A stretch of 64,000 bases of DNA from Glaciimonas sp. (GCA_012927625.1 JABBOV010000018.1:59408-123407), one strand, 5' to 3'; counted from the stretch's first letter, positions 16,133 through 25,857 are shown. Notes: generated from the sequence alone by a model not told the origin. A program made the numbers and translations.

Positions 16133-17059
16133 ATGGCAATGACAGGAGTTTTACGTCCGGGACACGCGCAGTTGCGCGTGCTGGACATGGAAGAATCGGT
16201 GAAGTTCTACACCGAAGTGATGGGTTTGATCGATGTTGGCCGCGATCAGCAGGGCCGCGCATACTTCAAGTGCTGGGACGAGCGCGACCACCACAGCATC
16301 GTGCTGCGCCAAGCTGACCGCGCCGGTCTGGATCACTTCGCTTTCAAGGTGCTGGACAAGAAGACACTCGAACAACTCGACCGGAATCTGAAAGAGTTCG
16401 GCGTCCAAACCGAGCGTATACCCGCCGGTGAAATGCTCAACACCGGCGAACGCGTACGCTTCAAGATCCCGACTGGCCACACGATCGAACTGTATGCGCA
16501 GAAGCTCGACGTCGGCAACGGCATGCCATATACCAATCCAGAAGCATGGGTGCCAAACTTGCCAGGCATCGGGCCGGTTCGCATGGATCACTGCCTGATT
16601 TACGGCGGCGATATCGATGGCAACCGCAAACTGTTTGAAGAGGTGTTGGGCTTCTCTTTGGTCGAGCGCATCAAGCTTGAAGACGGCAGCACCGACCTCG
16701 CTACCTGGCTGACTTGTTCGGCCAAGGCGCATGACATCGCGATGGTGCGGCACTCGGAAGACGACAAGCTGCATCACGTGTCGTTCCGTCTGGAAAGCTG
16801 GGAGCAGGTATTGCGCGCGGCCGACCTGATGTCGATGCATCGGGTCTCGATCGACGCCGGCCCGACACGGCACGGCGTCACGCGCGGCACCACTATCTAT
16901 TTCTTCGACCCCTCTGGCAACCGGCTGGAAACTTTTTGTGGCGGTTATGACTTCTATCCAGACATGCATCCGATCACCTGGACTTGGGATGAAGTAGGCG
17001 CTGGCGTGTTCTATCACGACCGCAAGCTCAATGAGCGATTCCTGTCGGTGGTGACCTGA
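16133..17059 (+). CDS. dmpB: catechol 2,3-dioxygenase
   Basis: A 308-residue extradiol dioxygenase of the I.2.A type, opening catechol to 2-hydroxymuconic semialdehyde. The iron ligands are His153 (MDHCLIYGGD), His214 (KLHHVSF) and Glu266 (NRLETFCGGY); His200 and His246 fit the usual second-sphere residues. The start follows AGGAGGAGATAACC. The 67-bp gap before it contains a small imperfect hairpin (GTTGTTT / AAACAAAGC, about 16091-16113) that could be an mRNA processing site. Confidence 0.97.
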   Translation: MAMTGVLRPGHAQLRVLDMEESVKFYTEVMGLIDVGRDQQGRAYFKCWDERDHHSIVLRQADRAGLDHFAFKVLDKKTLEQLDRNLKEFGVQTERIPAGEMLNTGERVRFKIPTGHTIELYAQKLDVGNGMPYTNPEAWVPNLPGIGPVRMDHCLIYGGDIDGNRKLFEEVLGFSLVERIKLEDGSTDLATWLTCSAKAHDIAMVRHSEDDKLHHVSFRLESWEQVLRAADLMSMHRVSIDAGPTRHGVTRGTTIYFFDPSGNRLETFCGGYDFYPDMHPITWTWDEVGAGVFYHDRKLNERFLSVVT

Positions 17060-17060
17060 A

Positions 17061-17504
17061 ATGGAAGTGCGCACTACAACCCCGGGCATCACCTGGGAGG
17101 CCGCCAGTGCCGCCGCGCAAGCTGCTGTGCGGCACGCCGAGGCGAACGGCTGGCGCATCAACGTAGCGGTGGTTGATCGCGGCGGCAGCCTGATGGCGTT
17201 TCTACGGATGTCGGGGGCATACCTTCATTCGATCGATATTGCGATCGACAAGGCGTACACCGCAGCCAGTTTTGGGTTTCCGACCAAAGACTGGATGGCA
17301 GCGATCGGCCACGACGACGGCATGAAGCTGGGCTTCTCGGCACAACCGCGCTTGATTGTCTTCGGCGGCGGCTTGCCAATTCGTTCTGCTGCCGCTGCCG
17401 ATGGCATCGAATGGATCGGCGGCATCGGCGTATCCGGCGCTTCGGAAGCGCAGGACCAGGAATGTGCCGGTGCCGGTCTGGCCGCGATTGGTTTGGCAGT
17501 CTGA
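17061..17504 (+). CDS. GlcG/HbpS (DUF336) family protein in meta-cleavage operon
   Basis: A 147-residue protein of the GlcG/HbpS family: AVVDRGGSLMAFLRMSGA, then DIAIDKAYTAASF and the C-terminal GGLPIRS, GGIGVSGASEAQDQECA motif. HbpS binds haem and Fe ions in Streptomyces; the role in aromatic operons is not established. It starts 1 bp after the dmpB stop and precedes dmpC, a slot not occupied in the CF600 dmp operon, though similar genes occur in other betaproteobacterial phenol clusters. Confidence 0.85.
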   Translation: MEVRTTTPGITWEAASAAAQAAVRHAEANGWRINVAVVDRGGSLMAFLRMSGAYLHSIDIAIDKAYTAASFGFPTKDWMAAIGHDDGMKLGFSAQPRLIVFGGGLPIRSAAAADGIEWIGGIGVSGASEAQDQECAGAGLAAIGLAV

Positions 17505-17534
17505 TTTTTTGAAAACTCGAATGGAGAAGGTTGC

Positions 17535-18989
17535 ATGAAGCAGATCCACAATTTTATCAACGGTGAATTTGTCTCGACCGTCAAGACGTTCGAGAAGCGC
17601 TCGCCGCTCAACGATACAGTGATTGCACAAGTGTGCGAAGCCGGCAAGATCGAGGTTGATCAAGCAGTAAAGTCGGCGCGTGCCGCATTGAACGGCCCGT
17701 GGGGCAAGCTGGTGGTTGCCGACCGGGTCGAACTGCTCTATGGCGTTGCTAACGAAATCAACCGCCGCTTCGACGAATTCCTCGAAGCGGAATGTGCCGA
17801 TACCGGCAAGCCGATGAGTCTGGCGCGTCATATCGATATTCCACGCGGTGCCGCCAATTTTAAAATTTTTGGCGACGTAGTCAAAAATGCTCCGACCGAA
17901 TTTTTTGAAATGGCCACGCCCGACGGTCTCGGTGCGCTCAACTATTCGACCCGCTCGCCAGTCGGCGTGGTCGGGATTGTGTGTCCGTGGAATTTGCCAC
18001 TGCTGTTGATGACCTGGAAAGCCGGTCCGGCACTGGCCTGCGGCAATACCATCGTGGTCAAGCCGTCTGAGGAAACGCCGCAAACCGCGACTCTGCTGGG
18101 TGAAGTCATGAATGCGGTCGGCATCCCAAAAGGGGTCTACAACGTGGTGCACGGATTCGGCCCCGGCTCCGCCGGTGAATTCCTGACCACTCATCCGGGC
18201 GTCAACGCGATCACGTTTACCGGCGAAACCCGCACCGGCGCCGCCATCATGAAAGCGGCGGCTGACGGCGCGCGTCCGGTGTCGCTCGAAATGGGCGGCA
18301 AAAATCCGGCGATCGTGTTTGCCGATTGCGATTTCGACGCCGCTATCGAAGGCACAATGCGCTCGGTGTTCTCCAACTGCGGTCAGGTTTGCCTTGGCAC
18401 TGAACGGGTGTATGTCGAGCGGCCGATTTTCGATAAATTTGTCGCCGCACTGAAGCAGGGAGCGGAAAATCTCAAGATAGGTATTCCCAGTGATACGAGC
18501 ACCGGCATCGGCCCGCTCATCAGCCAGGAGCACAAGACCAAAGTCCTGTCCTATTACCAAAAAGCCAAGGATGAGGGCGCCACCATTGTCACCGGCGGTG
18601 GGGTGCCGGACATGGCGGGCGAGCTGGCCCACGGCGCTTGGGTGCAGCCGACCATCTGGACCGGCCTGTCGGACGACGCTGCAGTCTGCCGCGAAGAAGT
18701 ATTCGGCCCGTGTTGCCATATTTCCCCGTTCGACAGCGAGGAAGAAGTGATTCGCCGTGCCAATGACACCACCTACGGTTTGGCGGCATCGGTCTGGACC
18801 ACCAATTTGCAGCGCGGTCATCGCGTCGCCGGCAGGATCGAAGCCGGCCTGGTCTGGGTCAACAGTTGGTTCTTACGCGATTTGCGCACCCCGTTCGGCG
18901 GCGCCAAGCAATCCGGCATCGGACGCGAAGGTGGAGTTCACTCGCTTGAGTTTTACACCGAATTGAAAAACATTTGCATCAAGCTCTGA
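17535..18989 (+). CDS. dmpC: 2-hydroxymuconic semialdehyde dehydrogenase
   Basis: A 484-residue NAD-dependent aldehyde dehydrogenase that oxidises the ring-cleavage product to 4-oxalocrotonate. Catalytic Glu252 (LEMGGKNP) and Cys286 (NCGQVCLGTERV) are intact, and PWNLPLLLMTWK and FTGETRTG mark the NAD site. The start at 17535 follows GGAGAAGGTTGC. With no dmpD in the operon, this enzyme handles the whole flux from the cleavage product. Confidence 0.95.
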   Translation: MKQIHNFINGEFVSTVKTFEKRSPLNDTVIAQVCEAGKIEVDQAVKSARAALNGPWGKLVVADRVELLYGVANEINRRFDEFLEAECADTGKPMSLARHIDIPRGAANFKIFGDVVKNAPTEFFEMATPDGLGALNYSTRSPVGVVGIVCPWNLPLLLMTWKAGPALACGNTIVVKPSEETPQTATLLGEVMNAVGIPKGVYNVVHGFGPGSAGEFLTTHPGVNAITFTGETRTGAAIMKAAADGARPVSLEMGGKNPAIVFADCDFDAAIEGTMRSVFSNCGQVCLGTERVYVERPIFDKFVAALKQGAENLKIGIPSDTSTGIGPLISQEHKTKVLSYYQKAKDEGATIVTGGGVPDMAGELAHGAWVQPTIWTGLSDDAAVCREEVFGPCCHISPFDSEEEVIRRANDTTYGLAASVWTTNLQRGHRVAGRIEAGLVWVNSWFLRDLRTPFGGAKQSGIGREGGVHSLEFYTELKNICIKL

Positions 18990-19020
18990 CGGTAATGCTC
19001 GCCAGCTCCCTCATCCCCAA

Positions 19021-19046
19021 CCCTTCTCCCGCTTACGGGAGAAGGG
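19021..19046. repeat. perfect hairpin between dmpC and dmpE
   Basis: CCCTTCTCCCG (19021-19031) and CGGGAGAAGGG (19036-19046) form an 11-bp perfect stem with a CTTA loop, preceded by CCCTCATCCCCAA. There is no U tract, so it is more likely an inserted REP-type palindrome or mRNA-stability element than a terminator. Confidence 0.65.
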
Positions 19047-19066
19047 AGAAGTACGGAGTACACACT

Positions 19067-19849
19067 ATGGAACAAAACACCATCATTCAACTCGGCGACG
19101 AACTCTTTAATGCCTTGCGCAATTGCCGCACGGTTGCGCCTCTGACAGCACGCCATCCAGAAATTACCATCGAAAATGCCTATCACATCCAACAGCAGAT
19201 GCTGGCGCGTCGCATTGAACAGGGCGCGCATGTGGTCGGTAAAAAAATCGGTGTCACTAGCGCCGCCGTAATGAACATGCTGAATGTGCATCAGCCTGAC
19301 TTCGGCTACCTGCTCGACACCATGATCTACAACGAAGGCGAAGCCATCCCGATGAGCGGTTTGATCCAGCCCAAGGCAGAAGGCGAAATCGCTTTCATCC
19401 TGAAGCGTGACTTGATGGGGCCGGGGATCAGTAACGCCGATGTCTTGCGTGCTACCGAATGCGTAATGCCGTGTTTTGAAATCGTCGATTCGCGTATCAC
19501 CGATTGGAAAATAAAAATTCAGGACACGGTGGCGGACAACGCTTCCTGCGGCGTATTCGTGCTGGGCGACCACGCGGTCGATCCACGCAAGATCGATCTG
19601 CTGACGTGCGGCATGGTGCTGGAAAAAAATGGCGAAATCGTCGCTACTGGTGCCGGCGCTGCCGCACTAGGCAGCCCGGTCAACGCAGTCGCGTGGCTGG
19701 CAAATATGCTGGGCAGCCTGGGTATTCCGTTGAAGGCTGGCGAAGTGATTCTATCCGGTTCGCTGGCGGCGATGTTCACGGTCAAGGCCGGCGACAACCT
19801 GCGCGTCGCGATCGGCGGCATCGGCGGCTGCTCGGTGCGTTTTTACTAA
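19067..19849 (+). CDS. dmpE: 2-oxopent-4-enoate (2-hydroxypenta-2,4-dienoate) hydratase
   Basis: A 260-residue member of the hydratase/decarboxylase family. It adds water to 2-hydroxypentadienoate to give 4-hydroxy-2-oxovalerate. Family motifs include [29 protein letters not shown] with metal-ligand acids, and [20 protein letters not shown]. The ATG at 19067 has GGAG 7 nt upstream; codons open upstream overlap the dmpC end and the hairpin. It is paralogous to dmpH in the same operon. Confidence 0.93.
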   Translation: MEQNTIIQLGDELFNALRNCRTVAPLTARHPEITIENAYHIQQQMLARRIEQGAHVVGKKIGVTSAAVMNMLNVHQPDFGYLLDTMIYNEGEAIPMSGLIQPKAEGEIAFILKRDLMGPGISNADVLRATECVMPCFEIVDSRITDWKIKIQDTVADNASCGVFVLGDHAVDPRKIDLLTCGMVLEKNGEIVATGAGAAALGSPVNAVAWLANMLGSLGIPLKAGEVILSGSLAAMFTVKAGDNLRVAIGGIGGCSVRFY

Positions 19850-19866
19850 ATTCGATAGGAGTTTGT

Positions 19867-20799
19867 ATGCAAAAAATAAAATGCGCCCTGATCGGCCCCG
19901 GCAACATTGGCACCGATCTTCTCTACAAGTTACAGCGCAGCGCAGTGCTGGAGCCGGTCTGGATGGTCGGTATCGACCCGACTTCGGAAGGCTTGAAGCG
20001 CGCCGCCGACATGGGATTGAAAACCACCGCTGACGGCGTCGATGGCCTGTTGCCGCACGTGTTGTCGGATGGTATTCAGATCGCTTTCGACGCCACCTCG
20101 GCCTACGTCCATGCAGAAAACGCGCGCAAGCTCAATGCGTTAGGCGTGCTGATGATCGACCTGACGCCGGCTGCGATCGGCCCGTTCTGCGTGCCGCCGG
20201 TAAATCTGGTCGAACATGTCGGCAAACGTGAAATGAATGTCAACATGGTCACCTGCGGCGGTCAGGCCACGATCCCGATGGTGGCCGCAGTGTCACGTGT
20301 GCAGCCGGTAGCGTACGGCGAGATCGTCGCCACCACCGCATCCAAGTCGGTCGGCCCCGGCACCCGTTCCAATATCGATGAGTTCACCCGCACCACCTCC
20401 CGTGCAGTCGAACTGGTCGGCGGCGCCAAGCAAGGCAAGGCCATCATCATCATCAATCCGGCCGAGCCGCCAATGATCATGCGCGATACCGTGCACTGTC
20501 TGACCGAAACCGAACCCGACCGCGAAAAAATTACCGCTTCAGTGCACGCGATGATCAAGGAAGTCCAGAAATACGTGCCCGGCTACAAACTGGTCAATGG
20601 GCCGGTATTCGACGGCAAGCGCGTCTCGCTGTTCATGGAAGTGGAAGGTCTGGGCGATTACCTGCCCAAATATGCGGGCAACCTCGACATCATGACCGCC
20701 GCCGCCGCTCGTACCGCGGAGATGTTTGCCGAAGAAATTCTCAGCGGCAAACTGGTACTCCAGACCGCCATTCAGAAACAAAAATCCGTCGCCGCGTAA
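19867..20799 (+). CDS. dmpF: acetaldehyde dehydrogenase (acylating)
   Basis: A 310-residue enzyme converting acetaldehyde, CoA and NAD to acetyl-CoA. It forms a channelling complex with the aldolase DmpG. The nucleotide fold GPGNIGTD is at 10-17 and the catalytic Cys130 is in [10 protein letters not shown]. The start at 19867 follows AGGAGTTTGT; a longer open frame upstream runs over dmpE and is not real. Ten bases separate it from dmpG. Confidence 0.96.
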   Translation: MQKIKCALIGPGNIGTDLLYKLQRSAVLEPVWMVGIDPTSEGLKRAADMGLKTTADGVDGLLPHVLSDGIQIAFDATSAYVHAENARKLNALGVLMIDLTPAAIGPFCVPPVNLVEHVGKREMNVNMVTCGGQATIPMVAAVSRVQPVAYGEIVATTASKSVGPGTRSNIDEFTRTTSRAVELVGGAKQGKAIIIINPAEPPMIMRDTVHCLTETEPDREKITASVHAMIKEVQKYVPGYKLVNGPVFDGKRVSLFMEVEGLGDYLPKYAGNLDIMTAAAARTAEMFAEEILSGKLVLQTAIQKQKSVAA

Positions 20800-20808
20800 G
20801 GAATAGCC

Positions 20809-21837
20809 ATGACACTTAGAGGAAAAAAAATCACTGTCCACGACATGACATTGCGTGACGGCATGCACCCGAAGCGGCACCAGATGACGTTGGAACAAAT
20901 GACCACCATCGCACAAGGACTGGACGCCGCCGGTGTGCCGCTGATCGAAGTCACGCATGGCGATGGCTTGGGCGGCTCGTCGGTCAACTACGGCTTTCCC
21001 GCCCATACCGATGAGGAATACCTGTCGGCCGTGATCCCGCTAATGAAGAACGCCAAGATATCGGCACTGCTGTTGCCCGGCATCGGCACCATCGATCATT
21101 TGCAGATGGCGCGCGATCTGGGCGTCCACACGATTCGTGTCGCGACCCATTGCACGGAAGCAGATGTCTCGCAACAGCATATCCGCTATGCCCGCAAGCT
21201 GGAGATGGATACGGTCGGTTTTCTGATGATGGCGCACATGGCGTCACCGGAAAAGTTGCTGGAGCAGGCGCTGCTGATGGAAAGCTATGGCGCCAACTGT
21301 ATCTATTGCACCGACTCGGCCGGCTACATGCTGCCGGAAGACGTCAAGGCCCGCATCGGCCTGCTGCGCGAAAAGCTGAAACCGACAACCGAACTCGGCT
21401 TTCACGCTCACCACAATCTGGCGATGGGCGTGGCTAATTCGCTGGTGGCGGTGGAGTACGGCGCCAACCGAATCGACGCGGCGGCGGCCGGACTCGGCGC
21501 CGGTGCCGGCAATACGCCGATGGAAGTGTTGATTGCGGTCTGCGCCCGGGCCGGAATCGAGACCGGAGTCGATGTGTTCAAGATCCAGGATGTGGCTGAA
21601 GACCTGGTGGTGCCGATGATGGATTTTCCGATCCGTATCGACCGCGACGCGCTCACGCTGGGTTATGCGGGCGTGTACGGCTCGTTCCTGCTGTTTGCCA
21701 AACGGGCCGAGAAACAATACGGGGTGCCGGCACGCGACATTCTGGTCGAAATGGGCCGGCGCGGCATGGTCGGCGGCCAGGAAGACATGATCGAAGATAC
21801 CGCCATGACTATGGCGCGGGCCCGCGGATTGCGATAA
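20809..21837 (+). CDS. dmpG: 4-hydroxy-2-oxovalerate aldolase
   Basis: A 342-residue HMG-CoA-lyase-like aldolase that splits 4-hydroxy-2-oxovalerate into pyruvate and acetaldehyde. The N-terminal [16 protein letters not shown] holds Arg16, metal ligand Asp17 and the general base His20; [10 protein letters not shown] supplies the metal-binding histidines. The C-terminal helical domain contacts DmpF. The start follows AAGGAATAGCC. Confidence 0.96.
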   Translation: MTLRGKKITVHDMTLRDGMHPKRHQMTLEQMTTIAQGLDAAGVPLIEVTHGDGLGGSSVNYGFPAHTDEEYLSAVIPLMKNAKISALLLPGIGTIDHLQMARDLGVHTIRVATHCTEADVSQQHIRYARKLEMDTVGFLMMAHMASPEKLLEQALLMESYGANCIYCTDSAGYMLPEDVKARIGLLREKLKPTTELGFHAHHNLAMGVANSLVAVEYGANRIDAAAAGLGAGAGNTPMEVLIAVCARAGIETGVDVFKIQDVAEDLVVPMMDFPIRIDRDALTLGYAGVYGSFLLFAKRAEKQYGVPARDILVEMGRRGMVGGQEDMIEDTAMTMARARGLR

Positions 21838-21864
21838 ACGGGTTTGCACCCACAAGGATAAAAA

Positions 21865-22653
21865 ATGATATTAGACCAAAGCACTATTAACAATCTCGCC
21901 GAGCATCTTGAAAACTGCGAATTGCAGGCACGCGATACCGCCAAAATCACCGACGAATATCCGCAGATGGATTGGGACGATGCGTATGCAATTCAGGAAG
22001 CCATCAAGCAGCGCAAAATTGCCCGCGGCTGCCGCATCGTCGGCCTGAAAGCCGGCCTGACTTCGCACGCCAAGATGCAGCAGATGGGCGTCTCGATGCC
22101 AGTATTCGGCTTTCTGGCCGATTATTTTTCGGTGCCCGAAGGCAGCGCGGTAAAACTGTCCGAGTTGATTCACCCGAAAGTCGAGCCGGAAATTGCCTTC
22201 GTTACCAAGGCCGTACTGAAAGGCCCGGGCTGCCATATCGGCGCCGTGTTGGCGGCTACTGATTTCGTGATGCCGGCGATTGAAATCATCGATTCGCGCT
22301 ACCGCGATTTCAAGTTCGACCTGAAAAGCGTGATTGCCGACAATTGTTCGTCGTCGCGTTTCGTGCTGGGTGCGCGAATGCGTCCGGTCGATGACCTCGA
22401 CTTGCGCACGCTCGGCGTGGTGATGGAAAAAAATGGCGAAATCGTCGCCCTCGGTGCCGGTGCTGCGGTGCTCGGCCATCCGGCTGCAGCAATTGCAATG
22501 CTGGCTAATCTGCTGGGCGAACGTGGCGAGGAAATCCCGGCCGGCACCCTGATCCTGTCCGGCGCGATTACCGAGGCGGTGATGGTCAAGGCCGGTGACA
22601 ACGTCAACTTGCGGGTGCAAGACATGGGCAGCGTCAACGTGCGTTTCATTTAA
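21865..22653 (+). CDS. dmpH: 4-oxalocrotonate decarboxylase
   Basis: A 262-residue metal-dependent decarboxylase converting the keto form of 4-oxalocrotonate to 2-hydroxypentadienoate; in CF600 it works in complex with DmpE. Motifs: RIVGLKAGLTSHAKMQQMG, HPKVEPEIAFVTK, PAIEIIDSRYRDFKFDLKSV. The last region distinguishes it from the hydratase paralogue dmpE, although by eye the two assignments rest mainly on operon order and resemblance. Confidence 0.92.
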   Translation: MILDQSTINNLAEHLENCELQARDTAKITDEYPQMDWDDAYAIQEAIKQRKIARGCRIVGLKAGLTSHAKMQQMGVSMPVFGFLADYFSVPEGSAVKLSELIHPKVEPEIAFVTKAVLKGPGCHIGAVLAATDFVMPAIEIIDSRYRDFKFDLKSVIADNCSSSRFVLGARMRPVDDLDLRTLGVVMEKNGEIVALGAGAAVLGHPAAAIAMLANLLGERGEEIPAGTLILSGAITEAVMVKAGDNVNLRVQDMGSVNVRFI

Positions 22654-22664
22654 GGAAAATCAGT

Positions 22665-22856
22665 ATGCCAATTTGCCAAATCTATTTGCTGGAAGGTCGC
22701 ACCGTCGAGCAAAAAAGAATGTTGATCGCAAAAATTACCAAAGCCATGTTTGAAGCAATCGGTGCCAAGCCGGAAACCGTGCGCGTGATCCTCACCGAGA
22801 TGCCGAAGGAGCATTTCGGCATCGGCGGCAAGAGCGCCGGAGAACTCGGACGCTGA
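22665..22856 (+). CDS. dmpI: 4-oxalocrotonate tautomerase
   Basis: A 63-codon gene. After Met removal the catalytic N-terminal Pro1 is exposed (PICQIYLLEGR), followed by TVEQKRMLIAKITKA and the VRVILTEMPKEHFGIGGKSA end. It forms hexamers and isomerises the enol of 4-oxalocrotonate. It is the last enzyme gene of the operon. Confidence 0.95.
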   Translation: MPICQIYLLEGRTVEQKRMLIAKITKAMFEAIGAKPETVRVILTEMPKEHFGIGGKSAGELGR

Positions 22857-22999
22857 CCATAACAAAAAAACAAATGTAGTAAGCGCAGTAGCAACAAGTA
22901 GCGAATTCGTGTTGATTAGCTTTCAGTACAAACACGCAAATCTGTACTTTTTGAAAGTGCAGGCAATTTTATTGATAATAATAGTAGGGGGAGACAAGC

Positions 23000-23899
23000 A
23001 TGAAAATAACTAAAATTTCTACTCTGGTGGGGCTGGCAATGAGCGGCGCTATCGTATTTCAGGTAGCACATGCGACCGAGGGCGGCGGCTCTATTTATCC
23101 GATGGGCGCGGAAAGTTTCCTGAGCGGCGCACTGCCGCCACCGGGTTTTTACACGCTGGTATATGCGAGCAATTACAGCGCCGACAAGCTCAAAGACAAT
23201 AACGGCAACACGGTTCCGCTGGATTTCAAGGTAACCGCCAACGCGGTGGTGCCACGCTTTGTCTGGGTCACCGATAAAAAATTGTTTGGCGGCCAAGTGG
23301 GACACGCGCTGCTGGTGCCGCTGGTCAATCTCGATGTCAACGTCAACGGCGTCGGGCAAAGCAAGAGTGGGATTGGCGATATCGATATCACCGCGCTGGT
23401 GCTGGGTTATCACCACAGCCCCAATCTGCACAGCATATTCGGACTGGATATCATGGCGCCCACCGGGCGTTACAACAAAGCCGATATGGCCAATATTGGG
23501 CGCAATTACTGGGCGATTCAACCCGTATATACCGCCAGTTATATCAACCCGGCCGGCTGGAATGCAGATTTCAAGATGATGCTGGATTTCAATTTCAAAA
23601 ATACCGACACCAATTACAAGTCAGGAAATGAATTCCATATCGATTATTCGCTCGGCTATGGATTCAAGCAAAACTGGGTGGCCGGCGTCGGTGGCTATAT
23701 GTACAAGCAAATCACTACCGACGAGCAAAATAACGTGAAGCTGCCTGACAACAAGGGACAAGCTTTTGCGATTGGCCCTTCGATCAAATACGACAACGGC
23801 AAGGGCATGTTCGTGATGGCCAAGTGGCAAAAAGAAATGAACGTCGAAAACCGTCCCGAAGGCCACGCGTTCTGGATCAAGGCATTGCTGCCTTTCTGA
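23000..23899 (+). CDS. SphA/MetA-pathway outer-membrane protein (Phenol_MetA_deg)
   Basis: A 299-residue predicted outer-membrane beta-barrel of the family annotated as the MetA pathway of phenol degradation. A signal peptide runs to about residue 25 (VAHA). The mature part has alternating amphipathic strands: DFKVTANAVVPRFVWVTDK, GDIDITALVLGYHHSPNLHS and the final AFWIKALLPF with a terminal Phe. Relatives are found in aromatic and monoterpene clusters and are thought to let the substrate in; transport is inferred. It follows dmpI by 143 bp and is probably part of the same regulon. Confidence 0.85.
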   Translation: MKITKISTLVGLAMSGAIVFQVAHATEGGGSIYPMGAESFLSGALPPPGFYTLVYASNYSADKLKDNNGNTVPLDFKVTANAVVPRFVWVTDKKLFGGQVGHALLVPLVNLDVNVNGVGQSKSGIGDIDITALVLGYHHSPNLHSIFGLDIMAPTGRYNKADMANIGRNYWAIQPVYTASYINPAGWNADFKMMLDFNFKNTDTNYKSGNEFHIDYSLGYGFKQNWVAGVGGYMYKQITTDEQNNVKLPDNKGQAFAIGPSIKYDNGKGMFVMAKWQKEMNVENRPEGHAFWIKALLPF

Positions 23900-23913
23900 T
23901 TGTCTGGCTCGCT

Positions 23914-23937
23914 CCCTTTCCTGTATGTGGGGAAGGG
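23914..23937 (+). terminator. small hairpin after the channel gene
   Basis: CCCTTTCC (23914-23921) can pair with GGGGAAGGG (23929-23937). There is no T run, so it is a weak terminator candidate or another C-rich intergenic palindrome. Confidence 0.3.
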
Positions 23938-23967
23938 TGCCGCAGCAGTTTATAAAGGTTGTACATC

Positions 23968-25584
23968 ATGTCAAAGCTAGCCCTAATTGTGAGTAGCGAG
24001 TACGTTTTGCGGGATTCGGAAACGATTCTTTCGAAGACCGACTCGAAAGGAAATTTTACGTATGTGAATCTCGACTGCCTCAGTATCAGCGGATACGCCG
24101 AACAGGAGCTGTTGGGCAAGCATCAAAGCATCATGCGTCACCCCGATATGCCGAAGGCGATCTCTGAAGATTTCTGGAAGACGCTGAGTGCCGGAAAGAC
24201 CTGGGTCGGCATCATGAAGAACCGCACCAAAAACGGCAATTTCTATTGGGTTGAAACCAATGCGGCGCCGATCCTGGAGAGCGGCAAAGTCGTCGGTTAC
24301 ATATCCATTCGCGTCAAGCCGACTCAGGAACAAATCAAGACCGCTGCCGTGGCATACAAGGCGCTCAATAACGGCAGCACGCATATCCAGATACGGCAGG
24401 GCAAGGCGGTCGAGCGCTCCCTGTTTGAGCGTTTCAATATCCTTAAAAAATTGTCCATCAAGCGCAAGATCATCGCCTCGGGCGGATTGCTCGCCACTTT
24501 TTCGCTCGTCAGCGCCGTATTATCCTGGCGCGCCATGAGCCCGGAAGGTATCGTCGTGGCGCCGTGGGCAGCCGGCGCGGCGCTGCTGTGCGCGATCACA
24601 GCACTCGCGGTTATTCCGCTGTTGTACCGTGGCATCGTGTTGCCGTTGCAACGCGCACAGCACGATATCGAACGCATGAGCGCCGGTGATTTGTCTGGAA
24701 AAATCGATGCTGATGGATACGATGAACTCGCGGCCGTGATGCAGACGATGCGCATCCTGCAGACCAACGTCAAGTTGCTAGTCAGCCAGATCAAGGAAGC
24801 GACCGGTATGGTCAGTACCGGTGCGGCGGAAATTGCCTCCGGCAACGCCGATCTTTCCGCGCGTACCGAATCGCAAGCCGGCGCGCTGGAAGAAACAGCC
24901 TCTTCGATGGAACAACTCACCGCCACCGTCAGGCAGAACGCCGACAATGCGGTCGAGGCGAACCGGCTGGTACTGTCCACTTCGGACGTTGCGGCGAAAG
25001 GCGGCAAGGCGGTGGATCAGGTAGTCAGGACAATGGCATCGATCAAGGAAAGCTCGCGCAAGATCGTAGACATCATTGGCGTGATCGACGGCATCGCGTT
25101 CCAGACCAACATCCTGGCACTTAACGCCGCAGTGGAAGCGGCGCGCGCCGGCGAACTGGGGCGCGGATTTTCGGTAGTGGCGGCGGAAGTGCGTAATCTG
25201 GCCCAGCGCAGCGCCGGCGCGGCGAAGGAAATCAAGCAACTGATCTGCGACTCGGTCGAGAAGGTCGATGCCGGCGGCGTGCTGGTGGAGGATGCCGGCA
25301 AGACCATGTCCGAGATCGTCAAGGCAGTCAATCGGGCGGCCGACATCATGGCTGAAATCACCTCAGCCAGCCAGGAGCAGAGCGCCGGCATCGCGCAGGT
25401 CAATAGTGCGGTAAGCGGTATGGATGAAATGACGCAGCAGAACGCGGCGCTAGTGGAGCAGGCCGCCACCGCCGCCGAAAACATGCTCAGGCAGGCAGAA
25501 AAATTGACGCATTTGGTGAATGTTTTTCGTCTGGTGTCGTCAGATGGCACCGGTGCGGGTTTTGCAGTCATGTCACGGTTTTGA
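23968..25584 (+). CDS. methyl-accepting chemotaxis protein with N-terminal PAS domain (Aer-like)
   Basis: A 538-residue chemoreceptor. A cytoplasmic PAS domain (about 17-115: [20 protein letters not shown], then [28 protein letters not shown]) is followed by two membrane helices (about 165-215), HAMP, and the signalling hairpin [20 protein letters not shown]. This is the Aer/energy-taxis layout without a periplasmic sensor. Its place right after the phenol operon suggests taxis linked to aromatic metabolism, as for Aer2/PhyR-type receptors. The ATG at 23968 is preferred over a TTG 9 nt upstream. Confidence 0.9.
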   Translation: MSKLALIVSSEYVLRDSETILSKTDSKGNFTYVNLDCLSISGYAEQELLGKHQSIMRHPDMPKAISEDFWKTLSAGKTWVGIMKNRTKNGNFYWVETNAAPILESGKVVGYISIRVKPTQEQIKTAAVAYKALNNGSTHIQIRQGKAVERSLFERFNILKKLSIKRKIIASGGLLATFSLVSAVLSWRAMSPEGIVVAPWAAGAALLCAITALAVIPLLYRGIVLPLQRAQHDIERMSAGDLSGKIDADGYDELAAVMQTMRILQTNVKLLVSQIKEATGMVSTGAAEIASGNADLSARTESQAGALEETASSMEQLTATVRQNADNAVEANRLVLSTSDVAAKGGKAVDQVVRTMASIKESSRKIVDIIGVIDGIAFQTNILALNAAVEAARAGELGRGFSVVAAEVRNLAQRSAGAAKEIKQLICDSVEKVDAGGVLVEDAGKTMSEIVKAVNRAADIMAEITSASQEQSAGIAQVNSAVSGMDEMTQQNAALVEQAATAAENMLRQAEKLTHLVNVFRLVSSDGTGAGFAVMSRF

Positions 25585-25683
25585 ACTGGAATTCGCGCAC
25601 AACCCCAGTACTCCGGCGCATCTGAACGCGTTCTGGATCAAGACCTTGCCACCGGTTTCCGCGATTATGATATACATCAGCAT

Positions 25684-25741
25684 GTATTTTATAAATACCT
25701 ATTTAATTAGGCGGTGAATGTGTTATTTTTTAACATACTCC
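25684..25741 (-). repeat. dispersed palindromic element, copy 3
   Basis: On the minus strand: GGAGTATGTTAAAAAATAAC start, CCGCC core and TATAAAATAC end, followed by ATACAT-like inverted flanks shared with copy 4. It lies between the MCP gene and modA. Confidence 0.7.
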
Positions 25742-25833
25742 TAATTTATACAATTTATTAACGGGCATCAAGAGGCGTCCCTGTGGTGCGTTTCTTGATG
25801 CACATTAGCCTTTTCGGAGTTCGGTTTTGATAG

Positions 25834-25857
25834 CGTAATATATTGTTGTATATTACG
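25834..25857. promoter_or_regulatory. ModE-like operator upstream of modA
   Basis: CGTAATATA (25834-25842) and TATATTACG (25849-25857) are perfect inverted 9-mers with a 6-bp spacer. The size and A/T-rich TATA character resemble ModE boxes (TATATA-N-TATATA type). It ends 32 bp before the modA start, where a molybdate-loaded ModE would block transcription; modE is the fourth gene of the same cluster. Confidence 0.7.

Noticed and set aside
17202..18821. 539-codon minus-strand open frame opposite dmpC
   Set aside because: It mirrors dmpC and the GlcG-like gene in GC-rich DNA, has no recognisable domain, and the plus-strand genes have intact catalytic motifs.
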